From Terriglobia bacterium (GTDB lineage Bacteria; Acidobacteriota; Terriglobia; Bryobacterales; UBA6623): DNA of 64,000 bases. Of the stretch, positions 63,474-64,000 are shown one piece after another. The translations under genes were made by a program, and so were the position numbers. The notes under the pieces were generated by a model. That model was not told the origin of the DNA, did no database searches, and saw only the letters and a program-made list of their open reading frames with translations. The stretch is from NCBI GenBank assembly GCA_009841225.1, contig VXMF01000005.1:62001-126000 (forward strand), in the 5' to 3' direction. The stretch's first letter is position 1. Each line of letters begins with the position of its first letter.

Positions 63474-64000
63474 TGCAGCTTGCTCTGGGCCACGAGCGGC
63501 CGGATCAGACGCATCGCGGGCCGTGTGTGGTAGCGGAGTAGGTCCGCTTGGTGGGTCGCGCTCGTTGGGTAGCTCTCGTCCGGGCCGTACGGATAGCCAC
63601 TCATCGAATGAAACGGAAGCGGCCAGACCGAGTCCCCGAATGCAGTGTTGGCCTCGTTCTCCTTGGCCCAGCCATCGACCAGCAGCAAGTAGTCCCGGAC
63701 CCAGCCCGATGCCAAGGCGGGCAATTCCGCGGCGCTGAAGCGCAGCTCGAGCTCGTCTCCGGCGCCCATGATCACGTAGCGGTCATCTTCCCGATCCAGC
63801 AGTTCGCCCACTGCGCCGAATCGCGTGTACCTGCCTGGCGTTGGATTCCAATTGGTCGTGGCCGACACCTGCTGGTAGTCGAACCATTCCGGCTGCGTCC
63901 GGCCGTCCGCAACATAGTTGCGCGAGAAGCCTCGGAAGCGCAGGTTGGCGATGCCAGCCTCCATCGTCGTGACTCGCGCTTCTGCGGCGGAGGGCTTGAC
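63470..64000 (-). CDS. C-terminal part of a CRTAC1-like secreted protein (partial)
   Basis: About 176 codons are visible and the frame stays open to the window edge, so the N-terminus is missing. The segment reads like the end of a large CRTAC1/ASPIC-type protein: YTRFGAVGELLDREDDRYVIMGAGDELELRF, then WVRDYLLLVDGWAKENEANTAFGDSVWPLPFHSMSGYPYG. It overlaps the multiheme gene by 4 bp (ATGA), so they form one operon. The identification is by resemblance of the tail only. Confidence 0.7.
   Translation of the reverse strand, partial: VKPSAAEARVTTMEAGIANLRFRGFSRNYVADGRTQPEWFDYQQVSATTNWNPTPGRYTRFGAVGELLDREDDRYVIMGAGDELELRFSAAELPALASGWVRDYLLLVDGWAKENEANTAFGDSVWPLPFHSMSGYPYGPDESYPTSATHQADLLRYHTRPAMRLIRPLVAQSKLQ

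Noticed and set aside
1-64000. tRNA, rRNA, CRISPR, insertion sequence or prophage
   Set aside because: I looked for T-loop patterns, regular direct repeats, transposase or integrase motifs and phage structural genes and found none.

Overview
The window is a GC-rich bacterial chromosome segment with dense, mostly minus-strand coding. I read it as Acidobacteriota, probably near Bryobacterales/Solibacter-like lineages. This is an inference from three very large TonB-dependent receptors with an N-terminal carboxypeptidase-regulatory-like domain, from DUF1552/DUF1592, DUF1080, PmoA, NIPSNAP, sulfatase and CRTAC1 families, and from a meso-DAP type MurE. No rRNA, tRNA, CRISPR array, insertion sequence or prophage is visible.

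Layout: (1) 1-2300, the minus-strand ribosomal group rplM-rpsI-rpsB-tsf, with tsf cut by the window edge. (2) 2.5-15.6 kb, an accessory stretch: a TonB receptor with a strong terminator, a Phd/PIN toxin-antitoxin pair with a palindromic operator inside its promoter, DUF1080 and nirK remnants, a metallophosphoesterase lipoprotein, a Kelch protein, a complete copper nitrite reductase (nirK), and a DUF1552 plus cytochrome-DUF1592 pair. (3) 15.7-18.4 kb, a sulfatase and a NIPSNAP protein behind ftsZ. (4) 18.4-35.2 kb, a complete-looking dcw operon on the minus strand, mraZ-rsmH-ftsL-ftsI-murE-murF-mraY-murD-ftsW-murG-murC-ftsQ-ftsA-ftsZ, with mostly 4-bp overlaps. It is driven by a clear promoter followed by MraZ-box repeats in 10-bp phase. 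ddl and murB are absent. (5) 35.4-45.4 kb, housekeeping and envelope genes: an isomerase-like TIM barrel, OmpH/Skp, RseP, Dxr, a pentaheme cytochrome, a formylglycine-generating enzyme, a parvulin, AccC, AccB and an M24 peptidase. (6) 45.5-59 kb, a second accessory stretch: a TonB receptor under a DtxR/IdeR-like box, a Fic-fold protein with an altered catalytic motif and a self-control promoter, a third TonB receptor, a serine hydrolase, a PmoA protein, a small metallopeptidase, an acyl-CoA dehydrogenase and an orphan HsdR-N-like protein. (7) 59-64 kb, a translationally coupled CRTAC1 / five-heme cytochrome-TPR / CRTAC1-like cluster running off the right edge.

Functionally, the dcw block builds and divides the wall. 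The TonB receptors, PmoA, sulfatase (matured by the FGE at 40.4-41.3 kb), DUF1080 remnant and serine hydrolase fit polymer or glycan scavenging. nirK and three separate heme-protein loci point to a versatile respiratory or periplasmic redox capacity. The best candidates for something undescribed are the Fic-like regulator with its half-site array, the CRTAC1/multiheme-TPR cluster, and the degenerate nucleotide-binding motifs of FtsA beside an unusual FtsZ tail. All identifications come from reading the sequence by eye; no database search was run.
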